In this document: piece after piece, positions 9,403 through 17,134 of the stretch
How the letters are laid out: each line of letters starts with the position of its first letter
How positions within the stretch are numbered: position 1 is the stretch's first letter
Source: Rhizobium rhizogenes NBRC 13257
GTDB lineage: Bacteria; Pseudomonadota; Alphaproteobacteria; Rhizobiales; Rhizobiaceae
DNA length: 64,000 nucleotides
Direction: 5' to 3'
Assembly (NCBI RefSeq): GCF_000696095.1
Contig: NZ_BAYX01000003.1
Coordinates: 496,001 to 560,000, forward strand
The notes under the pieces: model-generated
Seen by the model: only the letters and a program-made list of their open reading frames with translations
Databases searched by the model: none
Told to the model about the DNA's origin: nothing
Made by a program: the position numbers and the translations under genes

Positions 9403-10413
9403 ATGATGACGATCGCGAACCCCCGGAAAAAATCCATTCAGCCGACCCTGGCGCGTCTGCCTCCGCTGACGTCGCTTCGTGCTTTCGTCGCCACAGCGCG
9501 GCACCTGAATTTCCTGCGCGCAGCCGAAGAGCTGCATGTGACGTCTGCCGCGGTCGGGCAACAGATTCGCCTGCTCGAGGACTATCTCGGCCAGCCGCTC
9601 TTCCACCGTACGCGGGGGCAATTGCAGCTGACATCAGCCGGACAGGCGTTGGTGCCCGGTCTGACGGACGCCTTCGATGCGGTGCTCGGCGCAATGACGC
9701 AATTTGCCGCCAGTGATCACGAACAGCCGATCCGGGTTTCCGTGGCGCCGTCTTTTGCCAGCAAGTGGCTGATCCCACGGCTGGACGGTCTGCGCCGCGC
9801 CGCACCGGGACTGCAGGTTCTGGTCGATGCCTCCGCGCAACTGACTGATCTCGACAGCGGCGATGCCGATTGTGTTATCCGATATGGCAGCGGCGCCTAT
9901 CCCGGTCTCGTGGTGGATCATCTGTTCTCCGAGGCGGTCATCCCGATTTGCAGCCCGGAATTCGCCGAGCGGCATTGGCTCCGCAACGGTCCGAAGGCAA
10001 TCGAAGGGGTGCCGCTGCTGCATGAAGATGGCGCGGAGCACGATCATTCCTGCCCGGACTGGAATGCCTGGCTGAGGGCGGAAGGACTTTCCTATCGGCT
10101 GTCACAGGGCGGCTTCCGTCTCAGCCAATCGTCCTTGGTCATTGATGCGGCGCTGGCGGGGCAGGGGCTTGGTCTCGGCAAGGTCCGGTTGGCGGAAGCC
10201 GAGCTTAGGGCGGGGCGGCTCGTTAGCCCCTTCGGCAGTCCCCAGCCCGTCAGCTTTTCCTATTTCTTCGCGACAACGGCCACCAAGGCGCGCCTAACGC
10301 GCGTCGATCTCTTCCGCAACTGGCTGCAGGCGGAGGCGAAGACGCTGCAGGCGGTCGATGAGGTCCTGACATGGAATACACGCCCGGACCTCAGCATTAT
10401 CGCCGCTGAATAG
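9403..10413 (+). CDS. LysR-family transcriptional regulator (GcvA/AmpR-like)
   Basis: 336-residue DNA-binding regulator. The N-terminal winged helix reads LTSLRAFVATARHLNFLRAA then ELHVTSAAVGQQIRLLEDYL, with LFHRTRG closing the wing, which is the GcvA/AmpR-like branch. The remainder is the LysR substrate-binding domain (PIRVSVAPSFASKWLIPRLD; DADCVIRYGSG). The ORF extends to a TTG at 9385, but the ATG pair at 9403/9406 gives a normal N-terminus; neither has a strong ribosome site. It is divergent from the orphan binding protein and convergent with the nitroreductase gene nine bases downstream. It may regulate the binding protein or the neighbouring sulfur island. Confidence 0.9.
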   Translation: MMTIANPRKKSIQPTLARLPPLTSLRAFVATARHLNFLRAAEELHVTSAAVGQQIRLLEDYLGQPLFHRTRGQLQLTSAGQALVPGLTDAFDAVLGAMTQFAASDHEQPIRVSVAPSFASKWLIPRLDGLRRAAPGLQVLVDASAQLTDLDSGDADCVIRYGSGAYPGLVVDHLFSEAVIPICSPEFAERHWLRNGPKAIEGVPLLHEDGAEHDHSCPDWNAWLRAEGLSYRLSQGGFRLSQSSLVIDAALAGQGLGLGKVRLAEAELRAGRLVSPFGSPQPVSFSYFFATTATKARLTRVDLFRNWLQAEAKTLQAVDEVLTWNTRPDLSIIAAE

Positions 10414-10422
10414 GGACAATCT

Positions 10423-11271
10423 CTACTTCAGCTTGAAACCGAGTTTGCGCACGGCAGCGCCGAGGAGATGACGCCCTTTCAGGGCCTCGACAGTGCCGAT
10501 CCTGTTCTTCACCAGCTCCGTCCAGTCCGCGAGCGGCAAGGACTGTTCCGCCTGAAAGCTGCCGAGCGCGGCGTTATAATCCCTGAGATCCTCTGGACGA
10601 GGTGTCGTATCGTAATGTTCACGATGCAGGACAGTCGTCTGCGGCAATCTCGGCTTGACCCCGGCAGGAACGGCCGGATCGGGGTAGCCGACAGTCAGGC
10701 CGAAGACCGGGAACACGCCTTCCGGCAATTCCAGCTCGCGGGCGACCAGTTCCGGATCGTTGCGGATCGCGCCGATATAGCAGGTGCCGAGTCCCAGTGA
10801 CTCCAGTGCCGAGACCGCATTCTGCGCGGCGAGTGCGGCGTCGATGACCCCGAGCAGGAAACTTTCGACATAGTCGAGACCCTCCGCCGATGAGCCGCCC
10901 TCGGCAGCTATGTTGCGCGGCCGGTTAAGATCCGCTAGCCAGATCAACAGGAGCGGTGCCTGCGTGATCTGCCGCTGCGTGCCGGCAACCGTGTTCAGCC
11001 TGCTCTTGCGCGCTTCGTCCTTAACGGCGACCACGCTCCAGGCTTGCAGATTGGAAGAGCTAGGTGCCGACTGGGCGGCGGCGATCGCCAGATGAAGCAC
11101 GCTGTCCGGAACCGCCTTGGGCAGATAATTGCGCACGCTGCGATGTGACAACAGCGTGTCGAGCGTCTCGTTCCAATCGCCCGAAAGGCGCTGGTCGTTG
11201 CGATAGCGCTCGGTGGCAAGGACGGTCAGGCGATCATCCTCTTCGGTCCTGACGGGAGCTAAGGATGTCAT
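10423..11271 (-). CDS. Nitroreductase-family FMN oxidoreductase
   Basis: 282-residue flavoprotein of the nitroreductase fold, probably an NAD(P)H:FMN oxidoreductase. FMN-binding landmarks are HRSVRNYLPK at residues 43-52 and SAPSSSNLQAWSVVAV at 68-83; SLGLGTCYIGAIRN is the third conserved block. The start is supported by AAGGAG upstream of the ATG at 11271. It is the last gene of a six-gene leftward operon, 13 bases after an LLM monooxygenase. The operon's two-component monooxygenases need reduced flavin and no dedicated flavin reductase is present, so this protein is the best local candidate for that role. That function is inference; many nitroreductases have other substrates. Confidence 0.88.
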   Translation of the reverse strand: MTSLAPVRTEEDDRLTVLATERYRNDQRLSGDWNETLDTLLSHRSVRNYLPKAVPDSVLHLAIAAAQSAPSSSNLQAWSVVAVKDEARKSRLNTVAGTQRQITQAPLLLIWLADLNRPRNIAAEGGSSAEGLDYVESFLLGVIDAALAAQNAVSALESLGLGTCYIGAIRNDPELVARELELPEGVFPVFGLTVGYPDPAVPAGVKPRLPQTTVLHREHYDTTPRPEDLRDYNAALGSFQAEQSLPLADWTELVKNRIGTVEALKGRHLLGAAVRKLGFKLK

Positions 11272-11284
11272 AGGGTCTTCTCCT

Positions 11285-12616
11285 TCATTCGGCGGCAGCT
11301 ATGGCATAGGGATTGGCGGGACGTGCGAGGCCAAGATGATCGCGGAGCGTCCGGCCGGCATAGTCCTGCCGGAAAAGTCCTCGGCGGCGCAGGATCGGCA
11401 CGACTTCGTCGACGAAGACCTCCAGTCCATGCGGCAGAACATCCGGCATCAGATTGAAGCCGTCTGCGGCGCCTGAGCGGAACCATGTCTCGATGTCGTC
11501 GGCGACCGCCTGCGGCGTGCCGATGATGGTGCGATGTCCTGTCCCGCCGTTGAGCGCCCGGATGAGGCCACGCACGGTCAGCTGGTCGCGCCGGGCAAGC
11601 GCGAGGGTTGCCTGAAAGAAGGTGTGCCCGCCATCAGGTGGCAGTGGAATATCGTCCGGCAAGGGCTCGTCGAGCGTCAGCCGTTTCGGGTCGATCTGCA
11701 GTACGCCGGACAGCCGCGCAAGACTATATTCCAGCGGAATGAGTTCGCGCAGCTCTTCCTGTCGCCGTTTGGCTTCCGCCTCCGTGCTGCCGATGATGGT
11801 GGCGAGACCGGCGAGCACCAGCAGGCTGTCTGGCGCACGGCCGAAGCGTGCTGCTCGGGCCCTGAGATCACCGGCATAGTCCAGCGCTTCCTCGAAAGAC
11901 TGGGACGCCGAGAACACAGCTTCGGCATGCTCGGCCGCGAGTTGCCGCCCGTCGTCGGAGCCACCGGCCTGAACGAGAACGGGGTGACCCTGTGGTGGGC
12001 GCGGGATGTTGTGCGGGCCATGCACGGAAAAATGCTTGCCGCGATGAGCGATCGCATGCACCCGCGTGGGATCGACGAAGCGCCCGGTGGCGACATCGCC
12101 GAGAAATGCCTCTTCCTCCCAACTGTCCCACAATGCTTTCACGACCGTCGTGAATTCGGATGCCCGCTCGTACCGGCTGCCATGTGCCACCGGCTTCTCG
12201 AGGCCGAAGTTCCGGCTTTGCGAGAGATCGGCGCTGGTGACGATGTTCCAGCCCACGCGACCGCCGCTCGCATGATCCAGCGTCGCGAAGCGGCGGGCGA
12301 TGTTGTAGGGCTCGTTATAGGTGGTCGACGCCGTGGCGATGAGGCCGATGCGGTCGGTATGGGCCGCGACGGTCGCCAGCACGATCGTCGGTTCCAGCGA
12401 TGTCAACGGACGGAAATCGACGCGATCGGAAATGGCCGCCTGGTCGGCAAGGAAGATCGCATCGAAGGTGCCGCGCTCGGCGACGCGGGCAACGTTGACA
12501 TAATGGTTGATATCGAAGGAGGCGCGGGGATCGCTTCCCTCCATTCGCCAGGCCGCCGGCGAAAAGCCGGAATGCAGGATGTTGATGTTCAGGTGCAACT
12601 GCCGTTTCGCGTTCAT
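11285..12616 (-). CDS. LLM-class FMN-dependent monooxygenase (NtaA/SnaA/DszA group)
   Basis: 443-residue bacterial-luciferase-fold monooxygenase of the NtaA/SnaA/DszA/SoxA group, which uses FMNH2 and O2 to cleave C-S, C-N or related bonds. Group motifs: ASGGRVGWNIVTSAD at residues 116-130, RNFG, ALWDSWEEEAF, GPHNIPRPPQGHPVLVQAGGS, and the C-terminal QDYAGRTLRDHLGL. The start codon overlaps the stop of the SfnB-like gene (ATGA), so translation is probably coupled. It forms a two-gene cassette with that gene, repeated upstream at 14202-16747. It probably requires a separate flavin reductase. Substrate not predictable. Confidence 0.9.
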   Translation of the reverse strand: MNAKRQLHLNINILHSGFSPAAWRMEGSDPRASFDINHYVNVARVAERGTFDAIFLADQAAISDRVDFRPLTSLEPTIVLATVAAHTDRIGLIATASTTYNEPYNIARRFATLDHASGGRVGWNIVTSADLSQSRNFGLEKPVAHGSRYERASEFTTVVKALWDSWEEEAFLGDVATGRFVDPTRVHAIAHRGKHFSVHGPHNIPRPPQGHPVLVQAGGSDDGRQLAAEHAEAVFSASQSFEEALDYAGDLRARAARFGRAPDSLLVLAGLATIIGSTEAEAKRRQEELRELIPLEYSLARLSGVLQIDPKRLTLDEPLPDDIPLPPDGGHTFFQATLALARRDQLTVRGLIRALNGGTGHRTIIGTPQAVADDIETWFRSGAADGFNLMPDVLPHGLEVFVDEVVPILRRRGLFRQDYAGRTLRDHLGLARPANPYAIAAAE

Positions 12617-13836
12617 TGGAAGATCCCCGGCTCAGGAAACTCGCCGGTCAGAAACCAGTTTCCGACGTTACGCGTCTTGTATTCAGCGGGGTTGTGAAGT
12701 GTGTGGATGCGGACGTTGCGCCAGAAGCGGTCGAAGCCATAGGGCCTGACGGCCGAGCGTGCGCCCATCACCTCGAAGATCTCGCTGGTCACCTCCAGAG
12801 CGACACGGCCTGCCAGGACATTGGCTGAAGCAACGGCGATCGTCGTCTTGCCGCGATCCTCGGCCGTTAGATTCGTCCCCTTGGCATAGGCGTCGTCCAG
12901 TGCCGTCAGTGCCCGGTCGGCAAGCGCCGTTGCCGCCTGTACCTTGATCCAGAGTTCGCCATATTGCCGCTTGATCCAGGGGTCGTCCTGATGGCGTTCG
13001 ACGCCGGAATGGATCCAGGGCCGCGATTTGGTGATGGTATAGTCGCGCGCCGCAATCAAGGCACCCTGGGCGCTGCCGATGAAGACGTTGAGCAATACGC
13101 TCTGCTGTTGCATCGGCGTCAACAAGGCGATTGCGTCACGCGGCCGCTCCGGCAAAATCTCGTCGGCCCTGATCTTCACGTCCTTGTAGAAGACCTTGCC
13201 GCTGCCCGTCTGCCGTTGGCCGATGCCGTCCCAATCGTCGGCAATGGTGATCCCTTCGCGGCTTGGCGGGATATAGGCGGTGCTGCGCTGGTTCGTCTCC
13301 TCATCCTCCCAGGCGACCGTCAGGTAATCGGCGACATGTGATCCGGAAGCAAAGGGTCGGAAGCCGTTGAGGACGACCCCGCCATCCGATTCCCGCCGGC
13401 CGAAAAGGCTCTTGGAGAAGCTGTTGGTCGTATTGCCCCAGAACCATCGTCCCGCCGCAGAGCGGCGCAGAATGCCCGCTGAATAGCTATCAGAACTGGC
13501 GGTAACGGTGTTCTGCAATGGGCTGAAATGATAGCCGTAGAGGTGTCCGATCGACCCATCCACCTTGGCGAATTCGCGGACGATCCGCATGGCCGTTGAA
13601 TAGCGCTCGCCGATCCCACCGAATTCCCTGGGGATCAACAGATTGACGAGCCCGCTTTCCTTCAGGAGCCTGACCTGCTCTTCCGGCCTGCCACCCTGTT
13701 GGTCCCGCTCGATCGCATCGCGGGCGAAGATGTCGCGTAGTTCCACCGCCTTGGCGAGGTACGGGTTCGTCGTATCCGGTGCGAAGAGAGTTGGCGAAAG
13801 GAGGGGCAGTTCGAAGCCGGCGGGTTTCACGGTCAT
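12613..13836 (-). CDS. SfnB/DszC-like flavin monooxygenase (acyl-CoA dehydrogenase fold)
   Basis: 407-residue acyl-CoA-dehydrogenase-fold flavoprotein of the sulfur-acquisition group. Landmarks are ERDQQGGRPEEQVRLLKESG near the N-terminus, IPREFGGIGE, ADDWDGIGQRQTGSG (residues about 195-209) and the C-terminal FDRFWRNVRIHTLHNPAEYK. The last is shared almost exactly with the paralogue at 15569-16747. The ribosome site GAAGGGGA precedes ATG 13836. DszC-type members oxygenate sulfur using FMNH2, and SfnB-type members act in dimethyl sulfone or sulfonate use; which applies here is unknown. It is the fourth gene of the leftward operon and overlaps the LLM gene by four bases. Confidence 0.85.
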   Translation of the reverse strand: MTVKPAGFELPLLSPTLFAPDTTNPYLAKAVELRDIFARDAIERDQQGGRPEEQVRLLKESGLVNLLIPREFGGIGERYSTAMRIVREFAKVDGSIGHLYGYHFSPLQNTVTASSDSYSAGILRRSAAGRWFWGNTTNSFSKSLFGRRESDGGVVLNGFRPFASGSHVADYLTVAWEDEETNQRSTAYIPPSREGITIADDWDGIGQRQTGSGKVFYKDVKIRADEILPERPRDAIALLTPMQQQSVLLNVFIGSAQGALIAARDYTITKSRPWIHSGVERHQDDPWIKRQYGELWIKVQAATALADRALTALDDAYAKGTNLTAEDRGKTTIAVASANVLAGRVALEVTSEIFEVMGARSAVRPYGFDRFWRNVRIHTLHNPAEYKTRNVGNWFLTGEFPEPGIFQ

Positions 13837-13849
13837 GCTTCATTCCCCT

Positions 13850-14191
13850 TCACTTATGGAGACGCGGAAAACCGTGCCGCTCGGACAACAACTCTAGAAT
13901 GCGATCCGTCGCGCTGACGAAGCGGGTTCCATTCCGATCTCCGGCGTCGGCAGGTGCTTCGCCCGCAAGAATGAGAACCGGCAGGGACTGGTTTTCCTCG
14001 CCGATGGCATCGATCACCTTTTGGCGTGGCCGGGCGAAGGGAACGCGCTCAACATCGATTCTGGCTGCGAGATCGGGAAAGCTGGCGAGCAGACCCTCGA
14101 TCGCGTTGCAATGGGGGCAGGCGAAGGTGGTGCCGGGGTGTTTGGGATCGGAAAACCCCGGTGAAATCAGGAACAGCTTGTCACGCGCCAT
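13850..14191 (-). CDS. DUF3088 thioredoxin-like protein with CPHC motif
   Basis: 113-residue protein that I place in DUF3088. The N-terminus MARDKLFLISPGF is followed by FACPHCNAIEG, a CxxC pair at residues 25 and 28 in a glutaredoxin/thioredoxin-like position, and later LPVLILAGEAP, a probable cis-Pro strand. The frame extends to 14221, but ATG 14191 has AGGAG about nine bases before it and gives the natural N-terminus. It is embedded between the two SfnB-LLM cassettes with gaps of 10 and 13 bases, so it is co-transcribed with sulfur-scavenging monooxygenases. A role in thiol or persulfide transfer would fit, but no function is established to my knowledge. Confidence 0.78.
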   Translation of the reverse strand: MARDKLFLISPGFSDPKHPGTTFACPHCNAIEGLLASFPDLAARIDVERVPFARPRQKVIDAIGEENQSLPVLILAGEAPADAGDRNGTRFVSATDRILELLSERHGFPRLHK

Positions 14192-14201
14192 TGGTCTTCT
14201 C

Positions 14202-15557
14202 CTATTCTGCTGCGACCGCATTGCCAGCGGAAAAGCGATTGGGCGGGCGCTTCAGCCCGAGATTTTCGCGTAGCGTCGACCCCTCGTATTCCTGGCGGAA
14301 CAGGCCACGGCGGCGCAGTTCCGGCACGACGAGATTGATGAAATCGGCCAGACCGCCCGGCATGATCGGCGCCATGATGTTGAAGCCGTCGGCGCCATAG
14401 TTTTCGAAGCGCTCTTCCAGCACGTCGGCGATCTGCGTCGGCGTGCCGACGACCTGCCAATGGCCGCGCGCCCCGGCGATGCGCAGATAGAGCTGGCGAA
14501 TGGTCAGGTTTTCGCGTCGGGCAAGATCAAGCAGTAGTTCCTGCCGGCTCTTGCCGGCATTGGTGACCGGCGGGTCGAGCGGCACAGGGCCGTCGAGCGG
14601 ATAAGATCTCAAATCGACACCACTCAACTGCGACAGGAGATTGAGGCCGACCTCCGGCTGGATCAATTCCTGCAGCGCCTCGAATTTCTCTTGCGCCTCC
14701 GCTTCGCTTCGTCCGATCACCGGGAAGATACCCGGCAGGATCTTGAGGTCGTCGTGCGAGCGGCCGAATTTGGCGAGCCGTCCTTTGACGTCCGCGTAAA
14801 AGGCGGTGGCTTCCTCAAGGGTGATCTGTGCGGCAAAGATCGCTTCCGCCGTTCGGGCGGCGAGCTCCTTGCCTGGTTCGGAGGCGCCGGCCTGCACCAC
14901 GACCGGCCGACCTTGCGGCGAGCGCGGAATGTTCAGCGGCCCGCGAACCTTGAAATGCAGGCCCTTGTGTTCGAGCCGATGCAATTTCTCGGGGTCGAAA
15001 TAGCGGCCGCTCTCACGATCGCGGACGAAGGCGTCGTCGTCCCAGCTATCCCAGAGGCCAAGCACGACGTCGGCGAATTCCTCCGCGCGGTCGTAGCGGT
15101 CACCATGCAGGATTTGCGTATCGTGGCCGAAATTATAGGCGGCGTCGGGATCGGACGACGTCACCAGATTCCAGCCCGCACGCCCGCCGCTCAACCGGTC
15201 GAGCGATCCGAACTGCCGCGCCAGATTATAGGGATCGGAGTAGCTGGTGGAGGCAGTTGCGATCAGCCCGATATTCTTGGTGACGCTGGAAAGCGCCGAA
15301 AGCAGCGTGATCGGCTCGAACGGATAGACGCCGCTATGCGCCTTGCGGCTCGCCGCATCAACATCCTTCAGCCGCGCGGCCACGCCGTCGGCAAAGAAGA
15401 TCGCATCGAACTTCGCAGCCTCCGCCAGCTTGGCGAGCTCGATATAGTTCTCGAATTCGGTGCCGACCGATGCCTGCGGATGCCGCCAGGCGGCTACATG
15501 ATGGCCGGTGAACAACAGGAAGGCGCCGAGCTTGATCTTGTCCTTGCGTCTTGCCAT
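14202..15557 (-). CDS. LLM-class FMN-dependent monooxygenase (NtaA/SnaA/DszA group)
   Basis: 451-residue luciferase-fold monooxygenase, paralogous to the 11285 and 29564 proteins. It begins MARRKDKIKLGAFLLFTGHH and carries SGGRAGWNLVTSSDPDAAYN, LGLWDSWDDDAF, GPLNIPRSPQGRPVVVQAGA and YEGSTLRENLGLKRP, all group signatures. AAAGGACC precedes the ATG. It is the second gene of the leftward operon, 11 bases after the SfnB-like gene. The SfnB-LLM pairing parallels two-step sulfur oxygenation systems, in which one enzyme oxidises the sulfur and the LLM enzyme then breaks the C-S bond; for this pair that is inference from family and context. Confidence 0.9.
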   Translation of the reverse strand: MARRKDKIKLGAFLLFTGHHVAAWRHPQASVGTEFENYIELAKLAEAAKFDAIFFADGVAARLKDVDAASRKAHSGVYPFEPITLLSALSSVTKNIGLIATASTSYSDPYNLARQFGSLDRLSGGRAGWNLVTSSDPDAAYNFGHDTQILHGDRYDRAEEFADVVLGLWDSWDDDAFVRDRESGRYFDPEKLHRLEHKGLHFKVRGPLNIPRSPQGRPVVVQAGASEPGKELAARTAEAIFAAQITLEEATAFYADVKGRLAKFGRSHDDLKILPGIFPVIGRSEAEAQEKFEALQELIQPEVGLNLLSQLSGVDLRSYPLDGPVPLDPPVTNAGKSRQELLLDLARRENLTIRQLYLRIAGARGHWQVVGTPTQIADVLEERFENYGADGFNIMAPIMPGGLADFINLVVPELRRRGLFRQEYEGSTLRENLGLKRPPNRFSAGNAVAAE

Positions 15558-15568
15558 GGAGGGTCCTT

Positions 15569-16747
15569 TCAGCGGTACATTGCCGGTATGGGAAACTCGC
15601 CGGTCAGCAACCAGGTGCCGACGGTGCGTTTCTTGTATTCGGCGGGATTGTGCAGGGTGTGGGTGCGGACGTTGCGCCAGAAACGGTCGTAGCCATTGGC
15701 GTTGGTGGCCGAGCGCGCGCCCATGACCTCGAAGATTTCGCTGGAGACGGCGAGCCCGATTTCGCCCGCATAGACATTTGCCGTGGCGACGTCGATGGCC
15801 GCGATACCGCGATCCTCGTGCGATAGGCTTGGCCCCTGATTGAAGGCTTCATCCAGGCTCCGGGCCGCCTTGTCGGCAAGTTCGGTTGCCGCCAGCGTCT
15901 TGATGTAGAGATCGCCATACTGCCGCTTGATCCAGGGATCGTCGCTGTGCTTCTCGACGCCGGAATAGATCCAGGGGCGTGACGATGTCGTCGTATAGTT
16001 CTGCCCCTCGTCAAGCGCGCCCTGGGCGCTACCAACGAAGACGTTGAGCAGTACGCTCTGCTGCAACAGGGAGATCAGCGACGTATAGGGCGTCAGCGGT
16101 ACATTCGGCGCACTAATCACCTCGTCGTCGAGGACTTCGACATTGTGGAAGCTGACCGTGCCGCTGCCAGTCTGGCGCTGGCCGATCCCGTCCCAATCGT
16201 CCTCGATGACGATGCCATCACGGCCGGTCGGAACGGCGGCGGTGATGCGCTCGCCCTCCGGGTTCTCCCATGAGATCTGAATATAGTCGGCGATATGGGA
16301 ACCGGAAGAAAAGGGGCGCTTGCCGCTGACGATCCAGCCATTGTCGATGCGCCTTCCCGACGATGTCTTCGACATGGCATTGCCGGAATTGCCCCAGATC
16401 AGGTTCCCTGCGGCCGCGGCGCGCAGCCAATGATCCTTCTGCGCGCTCGAGCCGCGAAAAAGAACGAGATTGAGCGGAAGATGGTGATATCCGAAAAGAT
16501 GGGCCAGCGAGCCGTCGGTGCGGGCGAATTCCCGCACGACCCGCAGGATGGAGAGCCAGGACGCTCCCTGTCCGCCATAGTGCCGCGGAATTTGCGCCGA
16601 TGGCAGCCCGCTTTCCTTCAATAGGCGGATCTGTTCGACGGGCCTGCCGCCTTGCTTGTCGCGCTGAACGGCGTCGCGATCAAATATTCGCCGCAACTCG
16701 ACGGCCCTGGCGACCAGGGGATCTGTTGTATCCGGTTCGAAGGACAT
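15569..16747 (-). CDS. SfnB/DszC-like flavin monooxygenase (acyl-CoA dehydrogenase fold)
   Basis: 392-residue paralogue of the 12613 protein and first gene of the leftward operon. It shares DRDAVQRDKQGGRPVEQIRL, DDWDGIGQRQTGSGTV, and the C-terminal DRFWRNVRTHTLHNPAEYKK. The frame is open back to 16921, but those extra residues lack family character. ATG 16747 has GAGG six bases upstream, so I take it as the start (MSFEPDTTDPLVARAVEL). The product probably oxygenates an organosulfur compound using FMNH2. It is divergent from the Ssu/Tau-type transporter operon across a shared regulatory region. Confidence 0.86.
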   Translation of the reverse strand: MSFEPDTTDPLVARAVELRRIFDRDAVQRDKQGGRPVEQIRLLKESGLPSAQIPRHYGGQGASWLSILRVVREFARTDGSLAHLFGYHHLPLNLVLFRGSSAQKDHWLRAAAAGNLIWGNSGNAMSKTSSGRRIDNGWIVSGKRPFSSGSHIADYIQISWENPEGERITAAVPTGRDGIVIEDDWDGIGQRQTGSGTVSFHNVEVLDDEVISAPNVPLTPYTSLISLLQQSVLLNVFVGSAQGALDEGQNYTTTSSRPWIYSGVEKHSDDPWIKRQYGDLYIKTLAATELADKAARSLDEAFNQGPSLSHEDRGIAAIDVATANVYAGEIGLAVSSEIFEVMGARSATNANGYDRFWRNVRTHTLHNPAEYKKRTVGTWLLTGEFPIPAMYR

Positions 16748-17134
16748 GGTTGCCTCACGCATCTGGCCCTGGCGGTCCTGCTTTGCATCATGTGTGAGGG
16801 TTCGGCGACTGATGCCGCAAGTCCAGCAATATCTATTTGATCTCGTGAGAAGAAATTCTTTCCTGATCGCCATGTTGAGCTCAAGACGCGTGCACGCATC
16901 CGGCTCCTGATCAATCCTCATGGAACATTGTCCGTGCTGTGGGCGTCGCCAGCGATGACAAAATCCGAAGCGGCTCGCTTAAATAGAATATAATTTCTAT
17001 AGATTATAATATTTACTGCTAGCCTCTCCTGACTCTACTGGGGAGAGAACGATGACTGGCAAGAAACGCCAGCTCAGGCGCAGAGCCTCCCTTTAGCCGA
17101 CCGGCCATCGCCGCCGAATGGGGGACAGGGAAGA
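16748..17134. promoter_or_regulatory. Divergent control region of the sulfur island
   Basis: This 387-base gap separates the leftward monooxygenase operon from the rightward transporter operon. AT-rich core: a 6-bp inverted repeat ATAGAA-TATAAT-TTCTAT at 16983-17000, immediately followed by agATTATAATatt, in which TATAAT is readable on both strands (17005-17010 plus; 17003-17008 minus). No good -35 box accompanies the plus-strand TATAAT; the inverted repeat sits where an activator such as a CysB/Cbl-type LysR protein would bind. That assignment is inference. A possible leader ORF follows at 17052. The 16748-16980 stretch holds nothing I recognise. Confidence 0.6.
17052..17096 (+). CDS. Possible 14-residue basic leader peptide ORF
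   Basis: ATG at 17052 has a strong ribosome site (GGGGAGAG, ending six bases before it) and opens a 14-codon ORF, MTGKKRQLRRRASL, ending TAG at 17096. Seven of the 14 residues are Lys or Arg. It stands 38 bases before the ATPase gene and downstream of the AT-rich promoter core. Its good ribosome site and position suggest a regulatory upstream ORF controlling the transporter operon in response to translation or sulfur state. I know no described family for it. Confidence 0.4.
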   Translation: MTGKKRQLRRRASL

